Source: an uncultured Christensenella sp. (GTDB lineage Bacteria > Bacillota > Clostridia > Christensenellales > UBA3700). From it: a DNA stretch of 60,913 nt. A model generated the notes under the pieces. The model saw only the letters and a program-made list of their open reading frames with translations. It was not told the origin of the DNA and ran no database searches. The stretch is taken from contig CAJTPC010000006.1 of assembly GCA_910578245.1 (NCBI GenBank), positions 1 through 60,913 on the forward strand. Direction: 5' to 3'. Each line of letters opens with the position of its first letter. Position 1 is the first letter of the stretch. Positions 1-9,546 of this stretch are shown here, one piece after another. The translations under genes and the position numbers were made by a program.

Positions 1-27
1 AAGGGTTTTACCCGATATTGTGAAATA

Positions 28-46
28 CCACCCGTTTGACGGGTGG
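28..46 (+). terminator. Rho-independent terminator of a gene upstream of the window
   Basis: A perfect 8-bp GC-rich stem (CCACCCGT / ACGGGTGG) with a 3-nt loop is followed by a T-rich tract at 51-60. It probably ends a transcript entering from the left edge. Confidence 0.7.
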
Positions 47-66
47 ATGGTTATTTTTTTGGCACA

Positions 67-145
67 TGTCAACAAAAGTTTACATATATGTCAACCAAAG
101 TTGACACTAAAATCATTGACATGTAAACAGTTTTTTCGCTAAGGT
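67..145 (+). promoter_or_regulatory. Operator pair and promoter of the surface protein-exporter operon
   Basis: Two near-identical 18-bp imperfect palindromes, TGTCAACAAAAGTTTACA (67-84) and TGTCAACCAAAGTTGACA (89-106), start exactly 22 bp apart, about two helical turns. A third related half-site, TTGACATGTAAACA, lies at 116-129. TTGACA at 116-121 with TAAGGT at 140-145 (18-bp spacer) is a possible promoter overlapping this third site. The arrangement suggests a dimeric regulator binding side by side; the regulator is not identifiable here. Confidence 0.5.
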
Positions 146-178
146 GAGATTAAGAAAACATCTTAAGGAGGCACCTTT

Positions 179-3100
179 ATGCATTACGAAAGAAAAAATC
201 TTACAACAACTTTAGTAGCAACTGTTTTGCTACTGGCAATGGTACTGTGCTTTGCGCTAAGCGTAACGTATGCTACCGCAGACAGCAATGAACCGGCGGC
301 TATCGCAGACGCAGGCATTGCAACAACGGCGCTAAGCGACGGAGATTATTCGTCATATACCGACAAAGAATTGCCTGATACGATAAGTAGAAGCAATATT
401 GCGCAATACGTACCGACAGAAAAATTTAATACGGATAGGTATTTGATTTACAACGGTAGAAATTATGGTTTTATAATCTTTAACGACGCAAGGACCAACC
501 ATGTTTTGTTATTTAAGGAAATAATAACCAAAACAAGTTCTGATAATTTCGAAGTTGAATTCAAAGTGGTTTATACGAATGCGTTTTTCAAGACGGGTAA
601 TACGATTATGAACGCTAATAGTCCGTACGATATTGCTTTGTCCAACTTCAAATTTAGTGAATTTATTATAGATACGGAAATAAGCGAAAGCGTAACAAGT
701 CCGTATTTTACGTCTGCAGGATTAAGCGGTGAAATAAGTTTTCTCAATAAATCTCCCAACAGTGATAACGTTGCTATATCAATGACGGACGTAAATCCCG
801 TGGCGAAATCCGATAAATCAATCGCAAATAAAGTCGAGGATATTACAATCAATTCTATAAACGGTAGAGAAATCCTGACTTCGACAAAGTTGGGAGAGAT
901 AAGTCCGTTGGTGTCTGACGACCAAACTCTCCAAAGATGTATTGAATTGCAAATGGATGCGGGAGCCGATGATTTCTTAGCTAATAAGAACGGTGAGCAA
1001 GATTATTACAGAGCTTCTTTTGAAGTAAGCGGTACTACTGATAAAGATTACTATGTCTACAACAATATATCATTTGATATTTGTCTATATAATTCTCTTC
1101 AAGTAAAGAAAGAAGTAAGAATATTCTCTGACAGCGTCTATTCTCCGACTGATAATTCAACGTCTGAATACGGTATACTTGATAGAAGCGGCGATGGATA
1201 TTCGTTGAGAGAATACCAAAGATTTGAGCCGATGTTGAATAACTTAGGTGTATTCAACTTTGCTCCCGATAAGGATAGAGATTATAAGATAACGACTCCC
1301 GATGGGTATTACGCTACTATTGACGGCGCTGTTGGTAATTTGGAAAACGTCTTCGCCGTCAGCGGACAGAATAACGCGGTGGGATTTACTTCTGAAATAG
1401 GCAAGTTATCAAATCTAGGAACGCATGGGGAAAGACTTATAGCTCAAGATTTCATTGGCGGAGAGTTAAAGTTTGCGAATATAGCAATTCAAAGAGCTCA
1501 GGAATTAAAATTCAATGATACTTATCTTGACGCTGAAATTCCCACTTACAGAACTGTAAAGACCGACCAAATCACCAACAATCTCTTTACTTTGGATATA
1601 TTAGGGTATGTCGGCGTAATCACTCTGCATATACTTGACGAAGAATTGAATATTATTCAGACGTCTACGAGATACGGCAATGAATTAGTTATCAACTATC
1701 CGTTATCTGCGGATAAAAAGTACTATATTGTCTGTGACAATCTCTCTTATACGTCGCAGGCTTTGCAATTTAATGACAAGGGCGTATTGAATTTAGAAGA
1801 CAAGTCATACGCCGGTATTGAAAATTTGTATTATAGATATACTGTTCCAAAATATACTCAGTATTACCAGACTTTTGCAAAACAAATTATTGACGAACAA
1901 TCCAACGTTATTTCAACAAATTACGACGACGCGCTTTTAGAGAGCGGAAAGACGTATTATCTTCAAGCCGGAATTTCTAGACTTATGACAAGAGTCTCAA
2001 GTTCTCATATCAAAAATATAACCAAATTGAACGAAACTATCGTATGTTCTCAAGAGTTAAACGATGCATTTGAATTTGTTGCCAAAGTAAGCGCGCAGTA
2101 TAATTTTGACGGCGGTACGTATGACGTATATAGAAATTGGACGCTGATTGCAGAAGACGTCGATTCTATTTATTTGAATGAGAGCGAAATTGCCTATCAG
2201 TTTGTAAAAAGACAGCAAGGCGGAATATTTGCGTTGGATATTCAAGGAGAGGAACTTCGTCTTGGATTAAACAACCTAAGTCTATCGTCACTATTCAAGA
2301 GTACTTCATATATCTTCAACGCTGACGAAAAGATGCGTATTGAGTACACGACTTATCCTGAACAAAACGTGTATATCTATGACGCTAATTTGAATTTGTT
2401 GGAGTATGATAGAGGTTATCCGTTGTCTGCGGGCAAGAATTATATCATTATCGAGGGTACAGGTTCGGCTACGATTATGATAGAAGAGTATCTGCAAAAG
2501 GTTGACGTAGACTTGTACGTTGACGGAGAAAAGTACGATTATAATATGGACTTTTACTACGGCAAAGATTTGATTTTGCCTGTACCAGTTAAGGACCGTC
2601 ATAACTTTGTCGGCTGGAGCGACGGGAATGCTTTAGTAACTGATTCCAACGGTCAGGGACTTACGGAAATCTTGCAAGATTCTATGACTTTGACGGCAGT
2701 TTGGCAATTGCGCGGAATTATCATTAAATTTGCTTCCCACGACGTATTCTGGTGGAACGGCAACGCAATGGTAAAAAATTACGCAGGTCGTGTGCTTATT
2801 GACGCAGATATCGATACTATCTATGCCAAAGTTCTCTCTGCTATCCGCAGTAATCCCGAATGTATTGAGCCGGGTTATTATACGACTTCTTATCAATTTG
2901 AACTCACTTCTTCCGATGCGTTGGATGATTATTATACGTTGAGCGTGTCGGCTAAAGTAAAGGAAAGATATAAAATCGTATTTGATATACTGGGCGAAAA
3001 ACATACAATGAATATGTCCGTAGCGTTTGGGGATAAGATTACAAATAGTTATTTCCCAAAAGCAGTATTTGCAACAAGCAATAAAGAATATGCTATTACA

Positions 3101-4759
3101 GGATGGAGTTTAGAGGGAAGCGATAAAATCTTCACGATTACGCTAGGCGAATCGGTAGAAGACTTTACGCCGGGAAGAGGTAGCAACAACGGATCCCTAG
3201 GCTATACGGAAGTATATCTCACCGCCAATATCCAATACGTTACTTACAGATTGAATATAAACGACGCCTTATACGAATTGCCAAGGAATGAGGAATACAG
3301 ATTTGAAATGCTCGAAGCCTATGGATACGACGCAAGCAAATATTACGGTCATAACGTAAGTTTCCAGACGAGCAAAGGCGAAGTCTATTATATCGATGAT
3401 ACCGTATCTATAAGCGACTTTTACGTTTATTGGTCGTCGGGCATGACTGACGTCACTGTCAATATAGAATTTGTGACGAAGGCTATCAAGGTCAATATCA
3501 ATTACGTTCTTTACCTTAAAGGCAAGCAAATTGTCCCGGAGCGAAACGATAATAGAGATTATTATAGCGGTGGTACGGCGTATAAGTTGTCTGAAGCGGT
3601 GTTGTTCGGATGGGGCTTCTACGGCTGGAGATTAAATGGCAATCTAATTACTCAGTTGGATTATCCAAGCCTTGAAGTAACTAAGTATTACAGCACTGCT
3701 GACGATATAGAGTTGGATCGCGAGCTCACTTCAGAGTTCACCGCGCATGAGATCTATAATCTTAAATCGGGAACTCATACATTAGATTTTTCAATAGATT
3801 GCGTAAGAATATACGGAAATGAGAGCGGTTCTTATAATCATGAATTTATCATTACTTCTTCTATAAATCAGGTGACTTTTGTAGGAGGTAAATGGTACGA
3901 TACTTGTATAGTGGAAGAGAGTATGGAGGGCGGTAAAATTTTATTTGACAACGTCTATATTAAGGCTAAAAATAACAGAAGCGCGCTGTATACCGAAATG
4001 GTCATGCCACAGATATATTCCTTCAATACGGTTGAATTAGTCGCAGGCGACGTGACAGCAAAAGGCGCGCAACCCGCTATCTATGCTGAACGAAATATAA
4101 TGTTCGGCGGTGAAACCTTTATTATCAGAGGCGGTAATTCTACCGATGCGTATATTACTGCGTCGTACGGTATCAGGTGTTGCAACGTTATGTTTTCGTT
4201 AGCTAAAAATATGCAAGTATACGGAGGCAACGGCGCAAAAGGCATTGATGGAACAGATGGCGGTAATGGTGCTTCCCATCAACAACAGAACGGTGGCAAC
4301 GGCGGGTACGGCGGATACGGCGGGCACGGAGTCGTAGCAATTTATGCGAATAGCATAGGCCTCATGACGAAAAATAGCCAAATTACATTTTACGGCGGTA
4401 ACGGCGGCGATGGTGGCAACGGCGGAAACGGCGGTAAGGGATCCGACGGTAAAGACGGTTCGGTTGGCGTATATACTGTTGACCCCGGCAACGGCGGAAA
4501 CGGCGGTAATGGAGGAATCGGCGGATACGGTTCTATTGCGGCTTGGTTCAAGGAAGAACCCGCAACACACTTTCCCGATTCCAGTAATATTTATTATGTT
4601 CCTGGGACAGCCGGAGCTGCAGGATTGGGCGGTAAGGCAGGATCTGCAGGCGCGCCCAGCAAGACAATATGGGGCAATTATAGATACGGCTCAGCCGGCG
4701 CAGTAGGCGTTGCGGGCGAACAAGGAGTAGCCGGTGAGAATGGGTATAAAATAATATAA
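179..4759 (+). CDS. Secreted surface protein with InlB-type B-repeat and Gly-rich C-terminus
   Basis: A 1526-aa exported protein. Residues 1-35 form a signal peptide: a basic start, a hydrophobic core near 10-31, then an A-rich cleavage region. The middle is beta-rich with many Asp, Tyr and Asn. Residues near 776-843 match the Listeria-Bacteroides (InlB B) repeat family, with a YGKDLILP-like strand, an FVGWSDG turn and the end LTAVW. From about 1345 to the end the chain is a Gly/Asn/Ala-rich low-complexity segment built on GGNGG and GGYGG units. I see no LPXTG motif and no C-terminal membrane anchor, so attachment is unclear. The start follows a strong AAGGAGG site. The ABC exporter starts 23 bp downstream. 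Role (adhesion or surface layer) is inferred from the repeat family only. Confidence 0.8.
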   Translation: MHYERKNLTTTLVATVLLLAMVLCFALSVTYATADSNEPAAIADAGIATTALSDGDYSSYTDKELPDTISRSNIAQYVPTEKFNTDRYLIYNGRNYGFIIFNDARTNHVLLFKEIITKTSSDNFEVEFKVVYTNAFFKTGNTIMNANSPYDIALSNFKFSEFIIDTEISESVTSPYFTSAGLSGEISFLNKSPNSDNVAISMTDVNPVAKSDKSIANKVEDITINSINGREILTSTKLGEISPLVSDDQTLQRCIELQMDAGADDFLANKNGEQDYYRASFEVSGTTDKDYYVYNNISFDICLYNSLQVKKEVRIFSDSVYSPTDNSTSEYGILDRSGDGYSLREYQRFEPMLNNLGVFNFAPDKDRDYKITTPDGYYATIDGAVGNLENVFAVSGQNNAVGFTSEIGKLSNLGTHGERLIAQDFIGGELKFANIAIQRAQELKFNDTYLDAEIPTYRTVKTDQITNNLFTLDILGYVGVITLHILDEELNIIQTSTRYGNELVINYPLSADKKYYIVCDNLSYTSQALQFNDKGVLNLEDKSYAGIENLYYRYTVPKYTQYYQTFAKQIIDEQSNVISTNYDDALLESGKTYYLQAGISRLMTRVSSSHIKNITKLNETIVCSQELNDAFEFVAKVSAQYNFDGGTYDVYRNWTLIAEDVDSIYLNESEIAYQFVKRQQGGIFALDIQGEELRLGLNNLSLSSLFKSTSYIFNADEKMRIEYTTYPEQNVYIYDANLNLLEYDRGYPLSAGKNYIIIEGTGSATIMIEEYLQKVDVDLYVDGEKYDYNMDFYYGKDLILPVPVKDRHNFVGWSDGNALVTDSNGQGLTEILQDSMTLTAVWQLRGIIIKFASHDVFWWNGNAMVKNYAGRVLIDADIDTIYAKVLSAIRSNPECIEPGYYTTSYQFELTSSDALDDYYTLSVSAKVKERYKIVFDILGEKHTMNMSVAFGDKITNSYFPKAVFATSNKEYAITGWSLEGSDKIFTITLGESVEDFTPGRGSNNGSLGYTEVYLTANIQYVTYRLNINDALYELPRNEEYRFEMLEAYGYDASKYYGHNVSFQTSKGEVYYIDDTVSISDFYVYWSSGMTDVTVNIEFVTKAIKVNINYVLYLKGKQIVPERNDNRDYYSGGTAYKLSEAVLFGWGFYGWRLNGNLITQLDYPSLEVTKYYSTADDIELDRELTSEFTAHEIYNLKSGTHTLDFSIDCVRIYGNESGSYNHEFIITSSINQVTFVGGKWYDTCIVEESMEGGKILFDNVYIKAKNNRSALYTEMVMPQIYSFNTVELVAGDVTAKGAQPAIYAERNIMFGGETFIIRGGNSTDAYITASYGIRCCNVMFSLAKNMQVYGGNGAKGIDGTDGGNGASHQQQNGGNGGYGGYGGHGVVAIYANSIGLMTKNSQITFYGGNGGDGGNGGNGGKGSDGKDGSVGVYTVDPGNGGNGGNGGIGGYGSIAAWFKEEPATHFPDSSNIYYVPGTAGAAGLGGKAGSAGAPSKTIWGNYRYGSAGAVGVAGEQGVAGENGYKII

Positions 4760-4782
4760 TAATTTAAGGAGGGAAGAGGTTT

Positions 4783-7700
4783 ATGCTAGAACTTAAGGGC
4801 TTGACCAAAACCTATAAATCTAAAAAAGGAGTCGCCGTACAGGCGCTCAAGGACGTGTCGCTGTCTTTTCAAGACAGCGGTATGGTCTTTGTGCTTGGCA
4901 GGTCGGGTAGCGGTAAATCTACCCTCCTTAATATAGTCGGCGGTTTGGACTCCGCCGATAGCGGAGAAATTGTCATTGACGGCAAGTCGTCTAAAGACTT
5001 TAAGACTTCTGATTACGACGCTTATCGCAATACGTATATAGGTTTTGTATTCCAAGACTATAATATTCTTGACGATTTTACGGTGGGCGAAAATATAATG
5101 CTTGCATTGGAGTTGCAACACCAAAAGGCTGATAAAGAGCGACTTGAGAGCATTCTTAAAGAGGTGGACTTAGAAGGTTACGCCGACAGAAGACCCAACG
5201 AGTTGTCGGGCGGACAAAAGCAGAGAGTGGCAATCGCCAGAGCTTTGGTAAAAAATCCGCATATAATCATGGCTGACGAGCCTACGGGCGCCTTAGACGA
5301 GGAGACTGGTATACAGGTGCTAGAGACGTTGAAGAAGATGTCTAAAGACAAACTCGTCATAGTCGTATCCCACGATAGAGAGTTTGCAGAGCAGTACGGC
5401 GACAGAATTATACGTCTATCCGATGGCAAAGTTAAATCCGATACGGCAGTTGACAACGCTACGGCGGAAGATGGCGCATACCAAACTTCGCCTAGTAAGA
5501 TTAAGGCGGAGATGTCGTCCTCTCGATTGCCATATCGTTACGCGCTGAAGATGGGAGCGCACGGCGTGTGGAGCAAGCCTTTTAGACTTATCGTGACGAT
5601 ACTGCTGTGTATGGTAAGTTTTACTGCCTTTGGCGTAGTAGATACCGCCAATGCTTTCAATGCGAAGAAGGTCGCTCTGGACGCATATTTGAATTCTCCT
5701 TATGAGGTATCGGCATATACGGCTTACGTTCCGGCATCTGACAATTCAATGGACGATACTTACGGCGCGTCGGAAAAGGACGTCGCTAGATTAAAGGAAA
5801 AGACGGGTATAGATTACGTGGGAGTTACTCTTCTTGAGGATCGAGACAGACGGTCAGGATATGGATTGGAATTGATTTCTATTGAGAATGCAAGGGGAAA
5901 TAATCATTCTGTATATTATACGCAGAGTATTTACGGATTTTATCCTGCGAGTCAGCAGTTCTTCCAATCTATGAATTTCAGCTTGATAGGAAAAATACCT
6001 GAGGCAGACAATGAGATAGTTATTACACAATATATTTTTGACCAAATTAATCTCTGCGGAATTGCGTTGTTTACCGAGAATATAGATGACGATTTTGTTA
6101 CCGGAATGGTAGCGCGGACTTTATTACCCGATTCTTCTCGCACTGCGCAGTCGTTGATTGAGCAAGAATTATTTATTAGCTTTGCTAATAATTATTTTAA
6201 GATTGTCGGCGTAGTGGATACGCGAGAGGATAGCGCGGGGAAATACGAATCGCTTAAGCCTTCTAAGTCGGGCAGTTCTAATACCCAACGGCTCTTGGAA
6301 GCGGAGTGCGTGGATTACTTTAGATACGGCTACCATTCTATTGGATATATATCTCAAGATAGATACGACTCTATCGTCAAATCTTATAGCGCGGAATTAG
6401 AGGGGTGGGACGCCTTTGGCGTCCCCGCAAAAGGCAAGATAAGTGTGTCACAAGGCGGAACTTCAAGACGTTCAAAGTTCTGGGGAGTTGCTTCGGATAA
6501 AGATTTGGATAAGGTCAAGGACGTAATTTGGCTTGATGGTGATGAGCGAACCAAGTTAAATGACAAAGAATACGTCATCGGGCTCAACTCCGCGTTAAAA
6601 TATTTGCAGGGAGGCTCATTGATTGAAGAAAATACATATTATACCCACGACAAGTCGTATTTCGGCGGAATTGCGTCTTTTGGTCAAATAAGTTTTCGCG
6701 ATTTATATAATTCGAGCGATATGTCGCGTAAGTTTGATGCAAGATATATTGCGTGCTTTGAAGAAGCAGAGAAAATTCAACTTGAGAAGTTAAATATTTT
6801 CAAGGAATACGTCCACGAAAAGATTGACACTTTTCCAGATGGTTTTAATCTTACTGAGGGGAAAGAGAATTTCGTATTGTCGCTTTTTTATAATGAAATA
6901 TCCCTAGCCAATAATGTCAGGATTCAAGAGGAATCGCTGGAGTATAGTTTGGAAAATCTTGAGGAGAAGCATTGGAGAGCGCTATACGCAGGTTATATAT
7001 TGAAAACCTCTAGATGGAGTTGGTATAACGGTTCTTCGTATTTCGAAATGGATTGCGGATATGATACCAATATTACGGGATGCCGTACCGGAGAAGCGTT
7101 GGAAAGAATAGACGCAAAAGTCATATACGTAAAAGCTAAATTAAAGACTTCTGAAGGACAAAAATTATTGGACGCTTCTGCAAATTGCGAATTTAATTCT
7201 TCTGTGAACGTCGATGATTTGTATGATACAAAGATTGCGGGCATATACGTACCGCAGGATAATTTTCCGGAAAGCGGAGAAATGGATACCTTTATATTCA
7301 ACAATGCCATTTACCGCAGACTAGAAAACGTAGAATTGTCGCCATACAGCTTTTTGCTTGCGCCCATGCCCACGGAGCGTAATCAATTGGCTAAACTTGT
7401 AGAAGCGCATTATGAAGAGGCCGGTAGAGTCTTGAAAATGCACAACGGCATAGTAGTAGAACTTAATCTTGTTCAAGATCCCATTTATTCGATGAAAGTA
7501 AAACTTTTAGCCGTGGGATTGGGACTTGCGATTTTTTCCATCATTATGTTGGCCAATTATATTGGTACGTCTGTCTCCAATAAGAAAAAAGATATCGGTA
7601 TTCTGCGAGCGCTTGGCGCAAAGACAAGGGACGTTTTTGCAATATTTGTCAGCGAAAGCATAATAATTTCTTTGATAAATGCAGTTGCGTCGATTATCGT

Positions 7701-7896
7701 TACGATATTTGCATGTATGGGCTTGAACGTCTTAATAAGGAATGAAACGCAAGTGGACCTATCCGTCTTAAACTTTGGAATAAGGCAAGTCGTAATAATG
7801 ATAATAATCAACGTTGCTATTGCAGTCCTAGCAAGTTTGATACCTATCTATAGAATGTCCAAGAAAAAGCCAATAGACTGTATCCATGATAAGTAA
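4783..7896 (+). CDS. ABC transporter, ATPase-permease fusion (MacB/FtsX type)
   Basis: A 1037-aa single-chain exporter half. The N-terminal 220 residues are an ABC ATPase with Walker A GRSGSGKST (about 39-47), signature LSGGQKQR (about 141), Walker B IIMADEP (about 162) and the switch VVSHD (about 195). One membrane span follows near 265-290. A long extracytoplasmic domain of about 600 residues leads to three C-terminal spans (about 905-925, 955-980, 1003-1025) typical of FtsX/MacB permeases. These proteins usually act as dimers moving peptides or lipids, or as mechanotransmitters. It follows the surface protein by 23 bp with its own SD (GGAGGGAAGAGG), so the two are probably one operon. Whether it exports or assembles that protein is inference. 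Confidence 0.85.
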   Translation: MLELKGLTKTYKSKKGVAVQALKDVSLSFQDSGMVFVLGRSGSGKSTLLNIVGGLDSADSGEIVIDGKSSKDFKTSDYDAYRNTYIGFVFQDYNILDDFTVGENIMLALELQHQKADKERLESILKEVDLEGYADRRPNELSGGQKQRVAIARALVKNPHIIMADEPTGALDEETGIQVLETLKKMSKDKLVIVVSHDREFAEQYGDRIIRLSDGKVKSDTAVDNATAEDGAYQTSPSKIKAEMSSSRLPYRYALKMGAHGVWSKPFRLIVTILLCMVSFTAFGVVDTANAFNAKKVALDAYLNSPYEVSAYTAYVPASDNSMDDTYGASEKDVARLKEKTGIDYVGVTLLEDRDRRSGYGLELISIENARGNNHSVYYTQSIYGFYPASQQFFQSMNFSLIGKIPEADNEIVITQYIFDQINLCGIALFTENIDDDFVTGMVARTLLPDSSRTAQSLIEQELFISFANNYFKIVGVVDTREDSAGKYESLKPSKSGSSNTQRLLEAECVDYFRYGYHSIGYISQDRYDSIVKSYSAELEGWDAFGVPAKGKISVSQGGTSRRSKFWGVASDKDLDKVKDVIWLDGDERTKLNDKEYVIGLNSALKYLQGGSLIEENTYYTHDKSYFGGIASFGQISFRDLYNSSDMSRKFDARYIACFEEAEKIQLEKLNIFKEYVHEKIDTFPDGFNLTEGKENFVLSLFYNEISLANNVRIQEESLEYSLENLEEKHWRALYAGYILKTSRWSWYNGSSYFEMDCGYDTNITGCRTGEALERIDAKVIYVKAKLKTSEGQKLLDASANCEFNSSVNVDDLYDTKIAGIYVPQDNFPESGEMDTFIFNNAIYRRLENVELSPYSFLLAPMPTERNQLAKLVEAHYEEAGRVLKMHNGIVVELNLVQDPIYSMKVKLLAVGLGLAIFSIIMLANYIGTSVSNKKKDIGILRALGAKTRDVFAIFVSESIIISLINAVASIIVTIFACMGLNVLIRNETQVDLSVLNFGIRQVVIMIIINVAIAVLASLIPIYRMSKKKPIDCIHDK

Positions 7897-7952
7897 GACG
7901 CCGCTAATTAGAAAAAGAAGAGATATTTTATTACGACTTAGGAGGGTTAGTT

Positions 7953-8585
7953 ATGAGTATACCAAGACACAAAGTCTTTATCAGTTATTACAATGAGGAC
8001 GATAAGGAATATAAAAATCATTTGATAAAGATGAATGAACTTAACAAAAATACATGGAAGGAGCAAAGCATCTTTGAGGAATGCTCTTTCCATGAAGACG
8101 AAATTGACGATACAGGTTTGACGGATAATCAAATCAGACGCATTATACGTGATAAGTACATAAAAGACGCTACCGTATTCATTTTGCTGTGCGGACAAAA
8201 CACAAAATATATTGATTACCTTGATTGGGAAATTTTTACCGCTATGTGCGATAGCAAGAATAATCGTCAATTGGGTTTATTGGTCATTAATTTGCCTACT
8301 ATAAAGCAAAGCGTAAGATCAGGTTCGGATGATGAGAAACCTCTCTTATCCGACAATGCCAATTGGTATAGTTGTCCGAACAGAACCGAGTTTGAAAAAA
8401 TTTATCCATTTGTGCCAAGCAGAATTATTGATAATTTCTACAAACACGTTCCAATCACAGTTGTCAATTGGGATAGAATACGCTGTAATACGCGCAGGTT
8501 AAAGCAATTAATAAACAATGCGTATAATAGACGATTTGATTGTAAGTATGAAGTCTCCGCGCCGTTGAAGAGAGCAAATTTGTAA
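7953..8585 (+). CDS. TIR-like (MTH538/DUF1863, ThsB-type) domain protein
   Basis: A 210-aa soluble protein. The start KVFISYYNEDD is the first strand and loop of the TIR-like fold seen in MTH538 and Thoeris ThsB proteins. It is followed by IRRIIRDKYIKDATVFILLCG and the DWEI motif near residues 85-95, also typical of the family. Such domains often make a NAD-derived signal or degrade NAD during phage infection. No SIR2-type ThsA partner is found in the window, so this is not a complete Thoeris system. It starts 56 bp after the exporter with a strong AGGAGGG site and may be co-transcribed with it, or it may be the first island gene. Domain call is good; defensive role is inferred. Confidence 0.7.
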   Translation: MSIPRHKVFISYYNEDDKEYKNHLIKMNELNKNTWKEQSIFEECSFHEDEIDDTGLTDNQIRRIIRDKYIKDATVFILLCGQNTKYIDYLDWEIFTAMCDSKNNRQLGLLVINLPTIKQSVRSGSDDEKPLLSDNANWYSCPNRTEFEKIYPFVPSRIIDNFYKHVPITVVNWDRIRCNTRRLKQLINNAYNRRFDCKYEVSAPLKRANL

Positions 8586-8688
8586 TTGAAATACAAGCGA
8601 TAAAATATTCAAAAACACTTAATTATTTTAATTTGTTGAGAATAATACAATTTGCAAAGGAAAAGCTGCTATTAAAATTATTTCGCGC

Positions 8689-9132
8689 TTAGTTTTTTGA
8701 TTCTTTTATTGCGGTTTATATTACCGGATTTGCGGAAAAGGGATTTATCAGAAAGAATTGTCTGAGCAAAAGCATATCGGTTCAAGAAATAACAAAGAAT
8801 CTAAGTATACATAATAATATTCAGCAGTCTAAAAAAGATAAAAAGCAACTTGCTCTTAACGAGATAAATGAAGCCCGCCATGTTGCGGGACAATGAAACT
8901 TGCTTTACCAAAAGAAATTGCAATCGGTTTGCTATTCTTCTTACTTGTTTTAGTAGCTACATTTGGCGCGTTTTCCATCAAACATATTATTATGGGCGGC
9001 ATAATATGCGCCGTTGTATTTGCAGTTGCGGTCATTACGCTTCTTACTACGGCTATTACACGTGATATCATCGGAAGGAGAAATATAAGTAAGCGAAAAT
9101 TAGCTGTCAGACAAGAAAATCATGCTTTATGA
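8689..9132 (+). pseudogene. Gene relic ending in a small two-TM membrane ORF
   Basis: The 961-bp space between the TIR gene and the helicase has no intact recognised gene. From about 8692 to 8895 one frame is open without a start codon and ends in TGA. This stop overlaps the ATG at 8893 of a 79-aa ORF (8893-9132) with two hydrophobic helices (residues about 10-28 and 31-53) and a basic C-terminus. The SD of the small ORF is poor. The CAATGA overlap hints at a former two-gene unit. I do not recognise either product. The stretch 9133-9546 is AT-rich with no gene; a weak TTGACT-N16-TAATTT promoter lies at 9435-9462. Confidence 0.3.
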
Positions 9133-9546
9133 CCAGCATGGAAATCATAAAATCCCGATTCACTGTAATAGTTGCCCAAGTAGTATCGATTGAGACATAA
9201 GCAGGTGAGATTCAAATTCCAATAGGCTTGTCAATAATTGTTTTCAAGTCTCTCAATCACCCTGACGCCTACCGATATTGGCTGATATTTATTTATCATT
9301 ATTGACACCTATTTTCCCAAAATCAAACGCGAATTCGACACCGAACCCATTAAATCTTGTGTTTTAGTAACATCTATTTTTTCTTACTAATTTCTATTGA
9401 TTTTTAGTAATTTTTGGCAAAATAAAATTCACGATTGACTTTTATAGAAAAATTGTTAATTTTAGGGGGCGGTCTACGAAATATTTTCGTGATTTTTTTC
9501 GCAAAAACCAATTGATTACAGAATATTAATTTCCGTTGTTTTTCGT

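Noticed and set aside
4199..4570. Antisense 123-aa reading frame opposite the Gly-rich region
   Set aside because: It is a shadow of the repeated GGN codons on the plus strand; it has no SD and no protein-like domain.
7953..8585. Complete Thoeris system
   Set aside because: Only the TIR-like protein is present; no SIR2-domain ThsA is found in the window.
9235..9255. Left attachment site matching the tRNA-Ser anticodon loop
   Set aside because: Only GTTTTCAAG (9 bp) is shared with the tRNA region. A match of this length is expected by chance in 60 kb.
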